Below are positions 46,501-64,000 of a DNA stretch of 64,000 nt, piece after piece. The notes beneath the pieces were generated by a model. The model was given only the letters and a program-made list of their open reading frames with translations. It ran no database searches and was not told where the DNA came from. Positions within the stretch are counted from its first letter, which is position 1, and each line of letters starts with the position of its first letter. The stretch is taken from positions 25,140,001 through 25,204,000 of the forward strand of contig NC_134025.1 of assembly GCF_964204645.1 (NCBI RefSeq), in the 5' to 3' direction. This DNA comes from Tubulanus polymorphus. Taxonomy: Eukaryota > Nemertea > Palaeonemertea > Tubulaniformes > Tubulanidae. The position numbers were made by a program, and so were the translations under genes.

Positions 46501-47600
46501 TACACCGAATGCTCTGTTTAAAAGCACATGTAATTGACAACATTATTTGGGCTCACGTGGAGCTTCTTACTTTTACACACGAAATTGTTTTCTCTTGATT
46601 TCAGACACATGAAATTTAAGTTGTTTACGGCGTCATAAACGTTTAAGGAAAGTACAATATTTCGAACATGAAAATTATTCTCGAGATGGATTTTGCTCGA
46701 CAAATCACCACCATAAGGTTTGAACGTAACCTATCTCGACAACTGATAATGTCTCATTCGATGATGACAACACAATGATCTTATACACGTCACAATAATT
46801 CTAAAAGCCCTAGATCTTACGTATCATGATGGTATATTATGCTGCCCTGAGAATGCGAATTTTTTCAATTAAACGATTTATACCGATATCAACATACATG
46901 CAGTACTTTTACAGATGGAACTCACACAATATGGCAAAAAACTGCGTAATCATCGCTTTAAAAATCAAACATCCAAGCTATGCAGTAAACTGTCAATCCT
47001 TCTTGGACGGAGAGCCACCGATTTTTATCCAAATAAATATTTCCTGATATAAGAATATCTAGTTACTTTTTCCGCCCATACATAAGTTCATAACGAATTT
47101 TCAAAATCATGAAATTTGGAAAATTTTTTAGAAATATATGAGATTATCCTTCAAATCGATAAAATCCGACTTAGAAATATCGCACCAAGATCCTTACGAT
47201 TCTTAAAATCCGGTACTGCATAACAGAGGCCAGTTTGAAATTCAATCAGCAGAAGTACTTGTAAAAATATATAGATATATATATACATGTACAAACATAC
47301 AATTCTTTCATAATTCATCTCATTAAGCAGCTTTGTAGTTATGATTGATAATAACCGTGTGTAACTTGCAATTCCTAATTGTCTCGTATATCTTTTAATG
47401 TACAACCTGGTTGTTTTCAAGGGGTTTCCTCCTTGTATTTAAATGCACTCATTTCAAGTTTGTTCTATATTAGAAGCTTATATTGAAGGCTACACGCGTA
47501 CTATTTCTTTCCTTAAACCATAAATCTCGTGTCCCACAAGGGAAGACAATAACTTGTTTCGAATAATATTCTTCTTCGCTCTTGTTAACATGTGGAATGA
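43585..47600. other. AT-rich intergenic region and 3' UTR of the DUF4139 gene
   Basis: No gene firmly recognised. A minus-strand frame at 44542-44724 follows a good acceptor (TTTTTTCGCCTAG) and reads GLNGTNEWEHGFCHWSGM before a stop; it could be a last exon of an unseen gene. The DUF4139 3' UTR extends left from 47600 by an unknown length; minus-strand AATAAA occurs at 46032 and 45126. Confidence 0.4.

Positions 47601-64000
<16,400 letters not shown>

Overview
The window is a piece of an AT-rich, intron-rich nuclear genome from a bilaterian animal. Short spliced exons, poly(A) signals, proneural bHLH genes, a KCNN-type potassium channel and a eukaryotic tRNA-Ala exclude a prokaryote. A DUF4139-family gene and an achaete-scute cluster with both ASCa and ASCb members fit an invertebrate, probably a spiralian such as an annelid, mollusc, brachiopod or nemertean. 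The phylum is inferred, not proven.

Layout from left to right. (1) 1-773, plus strand: the last coding exon of an SK (KCNN) channel. (2) 774-7556: non-coding, with two foldback/MITE-like elements. (3) 7557-10642, plus: a complete ten-exon OSCP1 homologue. (4) 12364-19730, minus: three tandem 466-residue genes, intronless in the coding part, related to bacterial MurL, the ATP-dependent UDP-MurNAc-L-Ala-L-Glu epimerase of peptidoglycan precursor synthesis. (5) 21283-25582, plus: an eleven-exon LRRC74-like leucine-rich-repeat gene. (6) 26145-37175: a small achaete-scute complex, one ASCb-type bHLH gene on minus and two ASCa (ASCL1-like) genes on plus. (7) 37176-47600: mostly non-coding, with a tRNA-Ala(CGC) gene. 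(8) 47601-64000, minus: the 3' seven exon positions of a DUF4139 (F37C4.5-like) gene, open at the right edge, with two apparently mutually exclusive linker exons.

The most notable content is the MurL-like array. The genes are linked on both sides to ordinary spliced animal genes, share a predicted 5' UTR intron, keep the PP-loop and a C-terminal cysteine cluster, and the two closest copies look recently homogenised by gene conversion. This points to a bacterial-type peptidoglycan enzyme domesticated and expanded in an animal. Its substrate in a host without a peptidoglycan wall is unknown. Second in interest are the compact achaete-scute cluster, with shared promoter and 3' UTR architecture, and the DUF4139 alternative exons.

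All coordinates and splice sites were read by hand from the sequence. Homology statements rest on recognised family motifs, not on database searches.
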